Shown piece after piece: positions 18,183 to 25,067 of a stretch of DNA of 44,629 nucleotides. A program made the translations under genes and the position numbers. The stretch is from assembly GCF_000281975.1 (NCBI RefSeq), contig NZ_AKKE01000175.1:1-44629 (forward strand), in the 5' to 3' direction. The stretch comes from Novosphingobium sp. AP12 (GTDB lineage: Bacteria; Pseudomonadota; Alphaproteobacteria; Sphingomonadales; Sphingomonadaceae). Position 1 is the first letter of the stretch. Each line of letters starts with the position of its first letter. The notes beneath the pieces are model-generated. The model was not told the DNA's origin, did not search any database, and worked only from the letters and a program-made list of their open reading frames with translations.

Positions 18183-18839
18183 ATGAACCGTACCATCAAG
18201 ACCTTTCGATCCTGCGTAGGCGCGGCCGCTTTGGCCGCGCTTTCCGTTCCAGCCCTCCTTCCGGCTGCTCCCGCGCTCGCCGCCTCTCCCGAGGACGCCA
18301 AGCAGTTGGACCAAGCCGTCGAGGCGCTGCGCGCCATCGACACCCTGAAGGCGGACTTCGTCCAGACCGACCGCTCCGGCCAGGCCGTGCGCGGCGTCCT
18401 GACGCTCAAGCGCCCGGGCCGCATCCGTTTCCAGTACGAGAAGAGCGCCAACATGCTCATCGTCGGTGACGGCAAGGCGCTCACCCTGATCGACTATGAC
18501 GTGCGCCAGGTGCAGCGCTGGCCGATCAGCAACAGCCCGCTCGGCGCGCTGCTCGACCCGAAGCGCGACGTCGCGAAGTTCGGCAAGGTCCTGCAGACCG
18601 GCAACCCCAACGTCACCAGCATCGAGGTCCGCGACCGCACCCATCCCGAGTACGGCGTCATCACCCTCATCTTCCAGCGCAAGGCCTCCGCACCGGGCGG
18701 GCTGGAGCTGACCTACTGGGTCGCGCTCGATTCGCAGAACAAGCGCACCACCATCGCGCTTTCGAACCAGCGCTACGGTGTGCCGGTCACCGATGCGGAT
18801 TTCCGTTGGAACGATCCGCGCCCGAAAACGCGCCGCTGA
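18183..18839 (+). CDS. lolA: Outer-membrane lipoprotein carrier protein LolA
   Basis: A 218-residue periplasmic protein with a signal peptide at residues 1-33 (LLPAAPALAAS, cleavage near ALA-A). The mature part shows the LolA core: LKADFVQTDRSGQAVRGVLT, LKRPGRIRFQYEKS and later LIFQRKASAPGGLELTYWVALDSQ. LolA carries lipoproteins released by LolCDE across the periplasm to the outer membrane receptor. It lies between rpmG and xth in the arrangement common in sphingomonads. A candidate small RNA with its own promoter and terminator lies just downstream. Confidence 0.93.
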   Translation: MNRTIKTFRSCVGAAALAALSVPALLPAAPALAASPEDAKQLDQAVEALRAIDTLKADFVQTDRSGQAVRGVLTLKRPGRIRFQYEKSANMLIVGDGKALTLIDYDVRQVQRWPISNSPLGALLDPKRDVAKFGKVLQTGNPNVTSIEVRDRTHPEYGVITLIFQRKASAPGGLELTYWVALDSQNKRTTIALSNQRYGVPVTDADFRWNDPRPKTRR

Positions 18840-18924
18840 GGCGGTCGTCGATGGCGCGGAACGGCTCGTCGATGGTTGTGCGTGCCTAGCGACAAACCGC
18901 GACAGTTTTCTGAACTTCGTTCAC

Positions 18925-18952
18925 TTGCCAGCAAGGCGATCGCACCTACATT
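18925..18952 (+). promoter_or_regulatory. Sigma-70-like promoter for the candidate small RNA
   Basis: TTGCCA (18925-18930) and TACATT (18947-18952) are separated by 16 bases. Transcription would start near 18959 and reach the strong terminator at 19048-19088 after about 130 bases. The boxes match the consensus in four of six positions each. Confidence 0.45.
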
Positions 18953-18958
18953 GAACTT

Positions 18959-19088
18959 GTCAGAGCGGCTTTGAGGCGGGTTTTCCCCCCTGTTGCCCGC
19001 GCCTCCTGAGTGGTCGCTTTGATGCTAGCGTGACGAACGCTTACAGGAACCCTCGAGCCTCTGCCCCCGGCTCGAGGGTTTTCTGTTT
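18959..19088 (+). ncRNA. Candidate small RNA with C-rich loops, between lolA and xth
   Basis: A stretch of about 130 bases has its own promoter-like sequence and ends in a clear intrinsic terminator, with no open reading frame that looks real. Its 5' part can fold as GAGGCGGG (18973-18980) with CCC and GCCTC (18996-19005), leaving a loop rich in C (TTTTCCCCCCTGTT). The terminator loop also contains CCCCC, and CCTCCTG near 19002 could pair with ribosome binding sites. C-rich loops that bind purine-rich Shine-Dalgarno regions are known from alphaproteobacterial small RNAs such as GsrN; membership in any known family is not claimed. The folding was done by eye. Confidence 0.5.
19048..19088 (+). 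terminator. Intrinsic terminator of the candidate small RNA
   Basis: AACCCTCGAGCC (19048-19059) and GGCTCGAGGGTT (19069-19080) form a perfect 12-base stem with a nine-base C-rich loop, followed at once by TTCTGTTT. This is the best rho-independent terminator in the window. The lolA stop is 208 bases upstream, so it more likely ends an RNA that starts in the gap. Confidence 0.8.
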
Positions 19089-19330
19089 GGGTGGCCGGCT
19101 TTTGGCCCATTCCGGCTGCGAACGGCCGCCTTCTGCGCTTCCGGTGCTCACGTACTGAAGTACGCTCCGCTCCGGTTCTCGAAGACAGCCATTCTCGCTC
19201 CGGGCTGAAGCAAAATCCGACCATCCAAAACGTCGCTCACGGTTAAGCCCGAGCTTGCTCCGGGAGGGGGACCATCCGCAGGATGGTGGAGGGGCACCCT
19301 CGCATTACGCGGCCCCCACCCTCTGGCATT
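19089..19330. repeat. Probable interspersed intergenic repeat between the small RNA and xth
   Basis: About 240 bases without a credible gene. It contains CGTACT-GA-AGTACG (19151-19164), a perfect hairpin ACCATCC-GCA-GGATGGT (19271-19287), and purine-rich GGGAGGGGG and GGAGGGG blocks on either side of it. The style is that of short repeats scattered between genes in sphingomonad genomes, but no second copy is in this window, so the call rests on general familiarity. The minus-strand frame across it looks like non-coding read-through. Confidence 0.4.
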
Positions 19331-19359
19331 TCGCCACGCCCATGCCTAAAGCCAGCGCC

Positions 19360-20148
19360 ATGAAGATCGCCACCTGGAACATCAACTCCGTCCGCCTGCG
19401 CATCGACCAGGTCGAGCGCCTCCTGGCCGAGCAGGCGCCCGACGTGCTGTGCCTGCAGGAGATCAAGGTCGCCGAACCCCTTTTCCCGCACGAAATGTTC
19501 GAGCGGCTGGGTTACACCCACCGCGCCATCCACGGCCAGAAAGGCTACCACGGCGTCGCCACCGTCTCGAAGGTGCCGTTCCGCGACTTCTCGAAGCACG
19601 ACTGGCAGGATAACGGCGAGGCCCGCCACATCGGCGTGGAACTGCTCGGCCCGGGCCAGGGCATGATCCTGGAGAACGTCTACATCCCCGCCGGTGGCGA
19701 CGTCGCCGACCGCGAGGTGAACCCCAAGTTCGGCCAGAAGCTCGACTTCCTCGAACGCATGACCCGCTGGGCCGACAAGATAGACCGCCCGACGCTGATC
19801 GTAGGCGACTTCAACATCGCCCCGCTCGAATCGGACGTCTACAACCACAAGGCGCTGCTCAAGGTCGTCAGCCACACCCCACTCGAGGTCGAGACGCTGA
19901 AGCGCTTCCAGGACGCGCACGGGTGGGAGGACATGGGCCGCAAGTTCATTCCCGCGCCCGAGCGCAACTACTCCTGGTGGTCCTACCGCAGCTACTGGCG
20001 CGAGAAGGACCAGGGCCGCCGCCTCGACCACATGTGGGCCTCGCCCGAGCTGTCCGCGCAGGCGCGGGGGCACCATTTCGTCGAGGAAACGCGCCGCTGG
20101 GAACAGCCGAGCGACCATATCCCGCTGATCACGGAGCTCGATCTCTGA
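19360..20148 (+). CDS. xth: Exodeoxyribonuclease III
   Basis: A 262-residue AP endonuclease/exonuclease III. It starts MKIATWNINS with N7, has LCLQEIKV with the metal-binding E34, VGDFNIAPLESDVY with the Asp-Asn pair, GRRLDHMWASP with the catalytic Asp, and ends SDHIPLITELDL with the Asp-His pair. The enzyme cuts DNA at abasic sites and removes 3' blocking groups in base excision repair. The start at 19360 fits the family; an ATG at 19342 would add six residues. It ends two bases before ribA. Confidence 0.95.
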   Translation: MKIATWNINSVRLRIDQVERLLAEQAPDVLCLQEIKVAEPLFPHEMFERLGYTHRAIHGQKGYHGVATVSKVPFRDFSKHDWQDNGEARHIGVELLGPGQGMILENVYIPAGGDVADREVNPKFGQKLDFLERMTRWADKIDRPTLIVGDFNIAPLESDVYNHKALLKVVSHTPLEVETLKRFQDAHGWEDMGRKFIPAPERNYSWWSYRSYWREKDQGRRLDHMWASPELSAQARGHHFVEETRRWEQPSDHIPLITELDL

Positions 20149-20150
20149 GC

Positions 20151-21218
20151 ATGGGCCTGCCCTCGGCCGGTGCCCGCCGCGTGGCGCTGGCGCTCGACGC
20201 CCTGCGGCACGGCTGGCCGGTGCGCGTCGCGAGCGGCGATGTGCTGCTGCCGGCGGAAACCGCTTTCGCGCCGGGTGTCGTCGCGCCCCGGATGCTGATC
20301 TCGGCGGCGCGCGCGGTGACGCTCAAGCTCGCCAACCAGCGCGAGGCCGCCGTGCCCGAGGCCCCGGTGCTGATCCGCGCCGCCGAGCCCTTCGACCTCG
20401 ACACCGCCCGCGCCGTCGCCGATCCGGCACTAGACTTGGCATGGCCGATGAAGGGGCCGTTCGCCGCCCAACATATCGACGATCTCGGCTCTGCGCGAAC
20501 TGCGATGGAACTGGCCCGGCTTGCCGGCATCCTCCCGGCCTTCCTCGTCGCGCCGGAAACCCAGGGCGAGGTACAGGGAGTTTCCCCCGCCGATCTGGCC
20601 GAATGGAAGGATACGCGCCGCCTGCGCATCGCCAGCCGGGCGCACCTGCCGGTCGCGGCGGCGGAAAATGCCGAGATCGTCGCCTTCCGCGCGCTCGACG
20701 ACCTGCGCGAGCATGTCGCGCTCGTCATCGGCACGCAGGACGGCGACCGGCCGCCGCTGGTGCGCCTCCATTCCGAATGCCTCACCGGCGACATCCTCGG
20801 CAGCCTCAAGTGCGACTGCGGCCCGCAGCTCGACGCGGCGCTGCGCGCGATGGCCGAGGAGGCCGGGCAGGGCGGCTGGGGCGTGCTGCTCTATCTGCGG
20901 CAGGAGGGACGCGGCATCGGCCTCGTCAACAAGCTGCGGGCCTACCGGCTGCAGGACCTGGGCTACGACACCGTGGACGCCAACAACCGCCTCGGCCTGC
21001 CGACCGAGGCGCGCGATTTCCCGGTCGCGGCGCGGATGTTGGAACTGCTGGGCGTCTCGCGGATCCGGCTGATGACCAACAACCCGGCCAAGGTTGCCGC
21101 GCTTCGGGAGGTCGGCGTCGAGGTGATCGAGCGGGTGCCCCACCAGCTGCCGGCGAACCCGCACAACGCGCGCTATCTCGACACCAAGCGGGACCGGACC
21201 GGCCACCTGCTCGGCTGA
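20151..21218 (+). CDS. ribA: GTP cyclohydrolase II with degenerate N-terminal DHBP-synthase-like domain
   Basis: A 355-residue protein. The C-terminal half is a complete GTP cyclohydrolase II: zinc ligands C210, C221 and C223 in HSECLTGDILGSLKCDCG, then RQEGRGIGLVNKL, YDTVDANNRLGLP and MTNNPAKVAAL. It opens GTP to start riboflavin synthesis. The first 160 residues resemble RibB (DHBP synthase), for example LDALRHGWPVRVASGDVLL and ARTAMELARLAGILPAFLVA. However, the acidic EGD and GHTEA-type catalytic residues are absent, so this domain is probably structural only. RibB activity must come from another gene. It follows xth by two bases and was probably acquired as part of a DNA repair/cofactor operon. 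Confidence 0.92.
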   Translation: MGLPSAGARRVALALDALRHGWPVRVASGDVLLPAETAFAPGVVAPRMLISAARAVTLKLANQREAAVPEAPVLIRAAEPFDLDTARAVADPALDLAWPMKGPFAAQHIDDLGSARTAMELARLAGILPAFLVAPETQGEVQGVSPADLAEWKDTRRLRIASRAHLPVAAAENAEIVAFRALDDLREHVALVIGTQDGDRPPLVRLHSECLTGDILGSLKCDCGPQLDAALRAMAEEAGQGGWGVLLYLRQEGRGIGLVNKLRAYRLQDLGYDTVDANNRLGLPTEARDFPVAARMLELLGVSRIRLMTNNPAKVAALREVGVEVIERVPHQLPANPHNARYLDTKRDRTGHLLG

Positions 21219-21274
21219 GGGGGAGCCGGGACGCAGGCGATGTCCGGCGAACCCAGCGGTCCGGCCCCGCGCGG

Positions 21275-21580
21275 TCAGGGCACCATCATGATCATGATCC
21301 CGACTACGCAGACCGCGATGGCGGCGAACAGCGCGCCGATGGCGATGTCCTTCGCCGAGAAGCGGTCGTGGTGGTCCTTGCGATAGGCGCGGTACTGCTC
21401 GGCGATCGCGGGATCGCTGGCGAGCAGCCCCACGTCGAGCGGCCCGGCGACACTCTTGAACCAGTGCTTAAGCATGCCGAGTTCGCGCTCGGAGAGGTCG
21501 GGGTAGCGGGCCAGCAGCATCGCGGCTTCGGCGCGGCCGTCGGCATCGGCGCCTGACGCGCCGGTGGATTGGGTAGCCAT
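21275..21580 (-). CDS. Hypothetical protein with C-terminal membrane anchor, 101 aa
   Basis: A 101-residue protein starting at 21580 with AGGA about nine bases upstream. Residues 1-75 are hydrophilic and helical (RAEAAMLLARYPDLSERELG, then a Lys/Arg/Asp-rich stretch YRAYRKDHHDRFSAK). A single membrane helix follows at about 77-98 (IGALFAAIAVCVVGIMIMM) and the protein ends right after it. This is the layout of a tail-anchored inner membrane protein with a cytoplasmic head. The segment YPDLSERELGMLKHWF is conserved in similar small sphingomonad proteins in my memory, but no named family can be given. It converges with ribA. Confidence 0.65.
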   Translation of the reverse strand: MATQSTGASGADADGRAEAAMLLARYPDLSERELGMLKHWFKSVAGPLDVGLLASDPAIAEQYRAYRKDHHDRFSAKDIAIGALFAAIAVCVVGIMIMMVP

Positions 21581-21648
21581 GGAAAAATCGTCCTGAAAAC
21601 GGGAATGGTCGAGGCGCGCAGGATCGCGCGCCTCAGGTCGGGACCGGT

Positions 21649-21978
21649 TCAGGCGATGGGCGGTGCGGTGCTGTCGGGGAGGCGCGCCGGGTGGCTGCGC
21701 GGAGGAGGGCCGCGCGCCTCGGGGCGCAGATGCGATGGCTGGGCGAGTACGAAACGCGGGAGCGCGGCCACGTCCTGCTCCGCCGTGGCGACCGGCGGGA
21801 TAGGCAGGGGCTGCGCGGGCGCAACCTGCTGGCCCTGCGTCCGGCGCGCGGTGGCGAGCGCCACGTCGAGCGTCGCTGCGCTGAACGCGGAACCCTGCAT
21901 CCGCTCCAGTGGCGCGCGGATCGGCTCCGCCGCCTGCAGGCCGATCGCGGCGAGCAGGAGCAGGGACCAGATATGCAT
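21649..21978 (-). CDS. Hypothetical small secreted protein, Pro/Ala-rich
   Basis: From the ATG at 21978 the frame codes 109 residues with a short signal-peptide-like start (MHIWSLLLLAAIGLQAAEP). An in-frame ATG at 22008 gives a longer N-terminus. The rest is low-complexity and rich in Pro, Ala, Gln and Arg (QQVAPAQPLPIPPVATAEQ). No motif or family was recognised and no ribosome binding site is clear. It is reported because the 470-base stretch between its neighbours otherwise holds nothing, and the N-terminus looks like a real export signal. It could be a chance frame in GC-rich DNA. Confidence 0.4.
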   Translation of the reverse strand: MHIWSLLLLAAIGLQAAEPIRAPLERMQGSAFSAATLDVALATARRTQGQQVAPAQPLPIPPVATAEQDVAALPRFVLAQPSHLRPEARGPPPRSHPARLPDSTAPPIA

Positions 21979-22071
21979 GCGCGCAAACAAGGCGGGGGCG
22001 AAAGCCATCAGCGCTGAGCTAGGGATCGGGGGCGGCGGTGGCAAGGGCGGGGTGGGCCCGCCCCTTCGCCC

Positions 22072-23028
22072 TCAGCGCTTCTCGTAGCGGACCAGTCCGG
22101 CGCCGATGGTGTTGGTGCCCAGCTTCACCGCGTCGCCCGACCAGTCGGCGACGAAGGCGCTGCGGCGCTCGATGCCGGGGGCGAAGCGGGCGTCGTTGCT
22201 CTCGATCACGAGGCCCCCCGAGGTGTGGTTGCGGTGCTCTGCGGCGACGGCGATGAAGGCGGAGTAATTCTCCTTGTCGCGCCCCTGCACGAACCAGTTG
22301 CCCGAGATCTCGCCAGTGGCGCCGTCGCTGAGGTCGATCATGTAGTTGGTGGCGCGGCCGCGCGAATCGTCGAAGCTGCAGTTGAGGATCGCCACCTTCT
22401 CGGCGCGGGTCTTGGCATAGTGGCCGCCGGTGCCCGCCTCGAAGCGGCTGCGCGTCACGGTCAGCGCGCCGTAGTTGCCGATGTAGATCGAGTGCGCGCA
22501 GCCCGACCCTTCGCAGGTGCCGAGCCGGGTGAAGGTCGACTTGTCGATGGTGATGGTGCTGGCCGGATCGTCGGCCGAGAGGATGCCCTGTTCGCTGTCG
22601 CGGAACCAGCTCTGGCCCACCGACAGGTTGCCATGTTCGAGCCGGATGCCAGCGCCGTTCTTGTCGTCGACGCGGATGTTGGCGAAGACGAGGCCTTCCA
22701 CCTTCGCCGAGCGACCGCGCAGCACCAGCGCGCCCTTGCCTTCGCAGGCGACGCCGTCGAGCACCGACTGGCCGGGGACGGCAGCCTGGTAGGTCACATC
22801 GCCCGAACCCTGCACCGCGCAGTCGGCGAAGCGCATCGAGGCGAAGCGGATGGTGCCGCGTCCCTCGCCTATGGCGTCGACTGCGTCCTGCAGGCGGCTG
22901 TAGGTGCGCCCGCTCTCGACCACGGTATAGGGCGCCTCCGCAGGAGCGCCCTGGGCCAGCGTGGATGCGGGAGGGACGGCGGCAAGGAGTGCGGCCGAGG
23001 CGAAGGCGAGTCGGGAAAGCCGGGTCAT
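22072..23028 (-). CDS. Secreted right-handed beta-helix (pectate-lyase-like) protein
   Basis: A 318-residue protein with a signal peptide (residues 1-26, cleavage after STLAQ). The body is made of short strands with repeated patterns such as ALVLRGRSAKVEGLVFANIR, STITIDKSTFTRL, ALTVTRSRFEAG and VAILNCSFDDSRG. These are typical of right-handed parallel beta-helix proteins, the fold of pectate lyases and polysaccharide-binding proteins. Four Cys residues (DCAVQ, GVACEG, LGTCEGSGCAHS) could form disulfides. No catalytic motif is clear, so enzyme activity is not claimed. It lies 75 bases downstream of the SPFH-operon genes on the same strand and may be read from the same transcript. Confidence 0.75.
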   Translation of the reverse strand: MTRLSRLAFASAALLAAVPPASTLAQGAPAEAPYTVVESGRTYSRLQDAVDAIGEGRGTIRFASMRFADCAVQGSGDVTYQAAVPGQSVLDGVACEGKGALVLRGRSAKVEGLVFANIRVDDKNGAGIRLEHGNLSVGQSWFRDSEQGILSADDPASTITIDKSTFTRLGTCEGSGCAHSIYIGNYGALTVTRSRFEAGTGGHYAKTRAEKVAILNCSFDDSRGRATNYMIDLSDGATGEISGNWFVQGRDKENYSAFIAVAAEHRNHTSGGLVIESNDARFAPGIERRSAFVADWSGDAVKLGTNTIGAGLVRYEKR

Positions 23029-23103
23029 TCTGGCAAGTTAGCGCGGGTTACGGCCCAAGTGGTAAACGCTTCGGCAGCGTCCCGCGCAGGGACACTCGCC
23101 GTC

Positions 23104-23373
23104 CTATTCCTTCTCGCCCCAGCGCCATTTCCAGCCGCCGCGCGTGCGCCTGGCGGCGATGAGCGCGAACAGGCCGGTAACGAGAAGGAACAGCACGAAG
23201 GCCGCCGTTCGCTCGCCGCCGTGGCCGGCCTTGTCAAGCAAGCCGATGCCGCCGAGCGCGGCGACGTAGCTGGCGATCAGCAACCAGCCCTGCCGGTTGA
23301 GGGGCAGACCGGCGCCGTATCCGTAGCGCTTGGGTGCAAACCAGGCGCCTTTTTCATTGATCTTGTGGAGCAT
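23104..23373 (-). CDS. Small membrane protein, third gene of the SPFH operon
   Basis: An 89-residue protein with two membrane helices (about residues 28-47, GWLLIASYVAALGGIGLL, and 55-74, RTAAFVLFLLVTGLFALIAA). It has a basic, Trp-rich C-terminal tail (RRTRGGWKWRWGEKE). The N-terminus MLHKINEKGAWFAPKRYGYG resembles a common short alphaproteobacterial protein of unknown role. The start at 23373 has the very strong AAGGAGG eight bases upstream. That sequence lies inside the last codons of the preceding ribbon-helix-helix gene, so the two are translationally coupled. Context suggests a membrane partner of the SPFH protein. Confidence 0.8.
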   Translation of the reverse strand: MLHKINEKGAWFAPKRYGYGAGLPLNRQGWLLIASYVAALGGIGLLDKAGHGGERTAAFVLFLLVTGLFALIAARRTRGGWKWRWGEKE

Positions 23374-23376
23374 CGA

Positions 23377-23577
23377 TCAATCCTCCTTGGGTGGCCGTCC
23401 CCGCCGCGCGGGCTCGCCGCTCTCCGGTTTTACCCCGCGCCGGGCGAGCGCCTCGCGCAGGAGCACTTCCACTTGCGCATTGACCGAGCGGAAGTCGGCC
23501 GCCGCCGTCCGTTCCAGCGCCTGATACAGCGCCGGGTCGAGACGGAGCGCGAAAGCCTTCTTGCCGGGGCTCGCCAT
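23377..23577 (-). CDS. Ribbon-helix-helix (Arc-like) DNA-binding protein with AT-hook-like tail
   Basis: A 66-residue protein. Residues 7-48 form an Arc/MetJ-type ribbon-helix-helix (KKAFALRLDPALYQALERTA, then FRSVNAQVEVLLREALARRG): a beta strand that enters the DNA groove and two helices that dimerise. The tail RRGRPPK (58-64) contains the GRP core of an AT-hook, which contacts the minor groove of AT-rich DNA. It sits between the SPFH gene (seven-base gap) and a membrane protein gene (three-base gap). Its ribosome binding site, AAGG, overlaps the SPFH stop codon. It probably autoregulates this operon through the palindrome at 24518-24533. It could also be called an antitoxin-like RHH protein, but no toxin-like partner is present. 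Confidence 0.85.
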   Translation of the reverse strand: MASPGKKAFALRLDPALYQALERTAAADFRSVNAQVEVLLREALARRGVKPESGEPARRGRPPKED

Positions 23578-23584
23578 AAGCGCC

Positions 23585-24499
23585 TTACGAGTAGAGCGTG
23601 CCGGCGTTGACGACCGGTTGGGCCTCCCGCTCGCCGCATAGCACGACCATGAGGTTCGAGACCATCGACGCTCGGCGCTCGTCGTCGAGTTCGACCACGT
23701 TCTTTTCCGAGAGCTGGGCCAGCGCCATCTCGACCATCGAGACCGCGCCTTCCACCAGCTTGCGCCGCGCGGCGATCACCGCCTCGGCCTGCTGGCGGCG
23801 GAGCATGGCGCCGGCTATCTCGGGTGCATAGGCGAGGTGGGTAAGGCCGCATTCGTCGACCGTCAGGCCCGCGACCTGCAGGCGTTCGATCAGTTCGGTG
23901 CGCAGTTCGGCGTTTACCTGCGTGTGGCTCCCGCGAAGCGTGATCTCGGTATCCTCGACGTCGTCGTAGGCGTAGCGCGAGCCGATCGAGCGGACGGCGG
24001 ATTCGATCTGCACGTTCACGAAGGCGCGGTAGTCGTCGACGTCGTAGAGCGCCTGCGCGGTGTCGAACACGCGCCAGACGACCTGCGTGGCGATTTCGAT
24101 CGGATTGCCGCGCAGGTCGTTGACCTTTAGCTTTTCCGACACGACGTTGTTGGCGCGCACCGAAATCTTGGTCTTGCCCATCCACGGCCAGACCCAGCGC
24201 AGCCCGGCGGTCCGGTCGGTGCCGCGGTAGCTCCCGAACAGGGTGATGGCGGCCGCCTGGTTGGGCTGGATCATGTAGAAGCCGGCGGCGATCAGCACCT
24301 GCACGATAACGGCGGGCAGCAGGAAAACCAGCACCGCCACGATCGTACCGGGCGCCGGGTCATCGCTCGACGCCAGACTGACGACGGCGGCGACGATCGC
24401 CACCAGCAGCACCAGGAACACGACGAGCATGACATAGCCGCTACGGGTAGAGGCAGCGCTCTCCCGGCTGGTGTTGATGGGCAGATGCGAATCGGACAT
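23585..24499 (-). CDS. SPFH (band 7/stomatin-like) domain membrane protein
   Basis: A 304-residue protein. Residues about 21-43 and 52-77 are two hydrophobic helices (VMLVVFLVLLVAIVAAVV; then VAVLVFLLPAVIVQVLIAAG). The SPFH domain follows from about 80 to 270, beginning MIQPNQAAAITLFGSYRGT, with conserved RANNVVSEKLKVNDLRG and later ELRTELIERLQVAGLTVDEC and AMLRRQQAEAVIAARRKLVEG. SPFH proteins form oligomeric rings or scaffolds at membranes and often organise proteases or microdomains. It is the first gene of an operon with an RHH regulator and a small membrane protein. The usual NfeD or FtsH partner is not adjacent. The promoter lies just upstream with a perfect palindrome over the start site. 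Confidence 0.9.
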   Translation of the reverse strand: MSDSHLPINTSRESAASTRSGYVMLVVFLVLLVAIVAAVVSLASSDDPAPGTIVAVLVFLLPAVIVQVLIAAGFYMIQPNQAAAITLFGSYRGTDRTAGLRWVWPWMGKTKISVRANNVVSEKLKVNDLRGNPIEIATQVVWRVFDTAQALYDVDDYRAFVNVQIESAVRSIGSRYAYDDVEDTEITLRGSHTQVNAELRTELIERLQVAGLTVDECGLTHLAYAPEIAGAMLRRQQAEAVIAARRKLVEGAVSMVEMALAQLSEKNVVELDDERRASMVSNLMVVLCGEREAQPVVNAGTLYS

Positions 24500-24517
24500 C
24501 GGCGAGACCCCTCTCGA

Positions 24518-24559
24518 AAAGTGATATCACTTTAATATCATTCGGCGAGGCGGCGTCAA
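24518..24559 (-). promoter_or_regulatory. SPFH operon promoter with overlapping 16-bp palindromic operator
   Basis: On the minus strand TTGACG (24554-24559) is followed after 16 bases by TATTAA (24532-24537), a good sigma-70 pair. Just after the -10, over the likely start site, lies the perfect palindrome AAAGTGATATCACTTT (24518-24533). TGATAT also occurs twice on this strand 11 bases apart, about one helical turn. Such AT-rich palindromes overlapping the start site suit a repressor, and the operon itself codes an RHH protein. Confidence 0.7.
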
Positions 24560-24796
24560 CATCCGTCGTCACCCGGCCTGGCTCCATCTTGAAACCGGAC
24601 CGATTCTGCCGTATCTAGGTGATGCGGGCCGGGCCCCTCTGGCGCGGCGCAGGATCATCTTGCGCCTCGTGATGTCGGACCGCATCGGGTAAAACCGGTG
24701 CAGGTTCCAGACGTAGACGCCACTGGCATTGATTCGTTACGCAACCTGCTTCCGGCTCATCCGATCGAACCAACTCAAGTTCGATAGGGATTTGAA

Positions 24797-24985
24797 ATGA
24801 CCGACCGCATGTTCCGCCTGCTCGAGCGTTACCAGAAGCTCGACACCCTGATCCAGCGAGCCAGGACCCGGCGTATCGTCGATCCGCTGGAAATCGCCTG
24901 GCTGAGAAAACGGAAACTCGAACTGAGAGCGCGCCTCGCCTCGCTGCTGCCTTCGCAGCAGTGGGCCGGCACCCGCGGGCTCTGA
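24797..24985 (+). CDS. DUF465 (YdcH/SlyX-like) small coiled-coil protein, copy A
   Basis: A 62-residue protein from the ATG at 24797 with AGGGA six bases upstream. It has the DUF465 pattern of two antiparallel helices: RLLERYQKLDTLIQRARTRR, a short turn with VDPLEIAWL, then RKRKLELRARL. Such proteins are small helical hairpins that probably dimerise; their function is unknown. Two more DUF465 genes lie at 31607 and 32056. The C-terminus (SLLPSQQWAGTRGL) extends beyond the usual end. A hairpin follows at 25001. Confidence 0.75.
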   Translation: MTDRMFRLLERYQKLDTLIQRARTRRIVDPLEIAWLRKRKLELRARLASLLPSQQWAGTRGL

Positions 24986-25000
24986 TTTCGTAACCTGACG

Positions 25001-25045
25001 GCCGGCGTGCCGAGGTTCGGCCTCGCGCGCCGGCGCATCCGTTTT
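25001..25045 (+). terminator. Possible terminator after DUF465 copy A
   Basis: GCCGGCG (25001-25007) pairs with CGCCGGC (25028-25034), and inside it CGAGG pairs with CCTCG around TTCGG. The hairpin is followed by GTTTTCC. It lies between the DUF465 stop and terC, so it probably separates the two. Confidence 0.55.
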
Positions 25046-25067
25046 CCCCCGGCTAGGGCGACATATT

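Noticed and set aside
18858..18884. Possible EcfG general stress promoter (GGAAC followed by CGTG)
   Set aside because: The spacing is 18 bases and the second box is CGTG rather than CGTT; the sigma-70-like pair further downstream fits better.
18946..19224. A 92-residue minus-strand frame over the small RNA and repeat block
   Set aside because: It crosses the intrinsic terminator and palindromes and looks like read-through of non-coding repeat.
24560..24740. A minus-strand stretch reading like a gene fragment (SGVYVWNLHRFYPMRSDI...)
   Set aside because: It is bounded by stops within about 56 codons, has no start with a ribosome binding site and no recognised family; it may be a remnant, but nothing supports this.
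24986..25067. Possible manganese (yybP-ykoY) riboswitch before terC
   Set aside because: The gap is only 82 bases, is filled by a terminator-like hairpin and shows none of the conserved loop sequences of that riboswitch.
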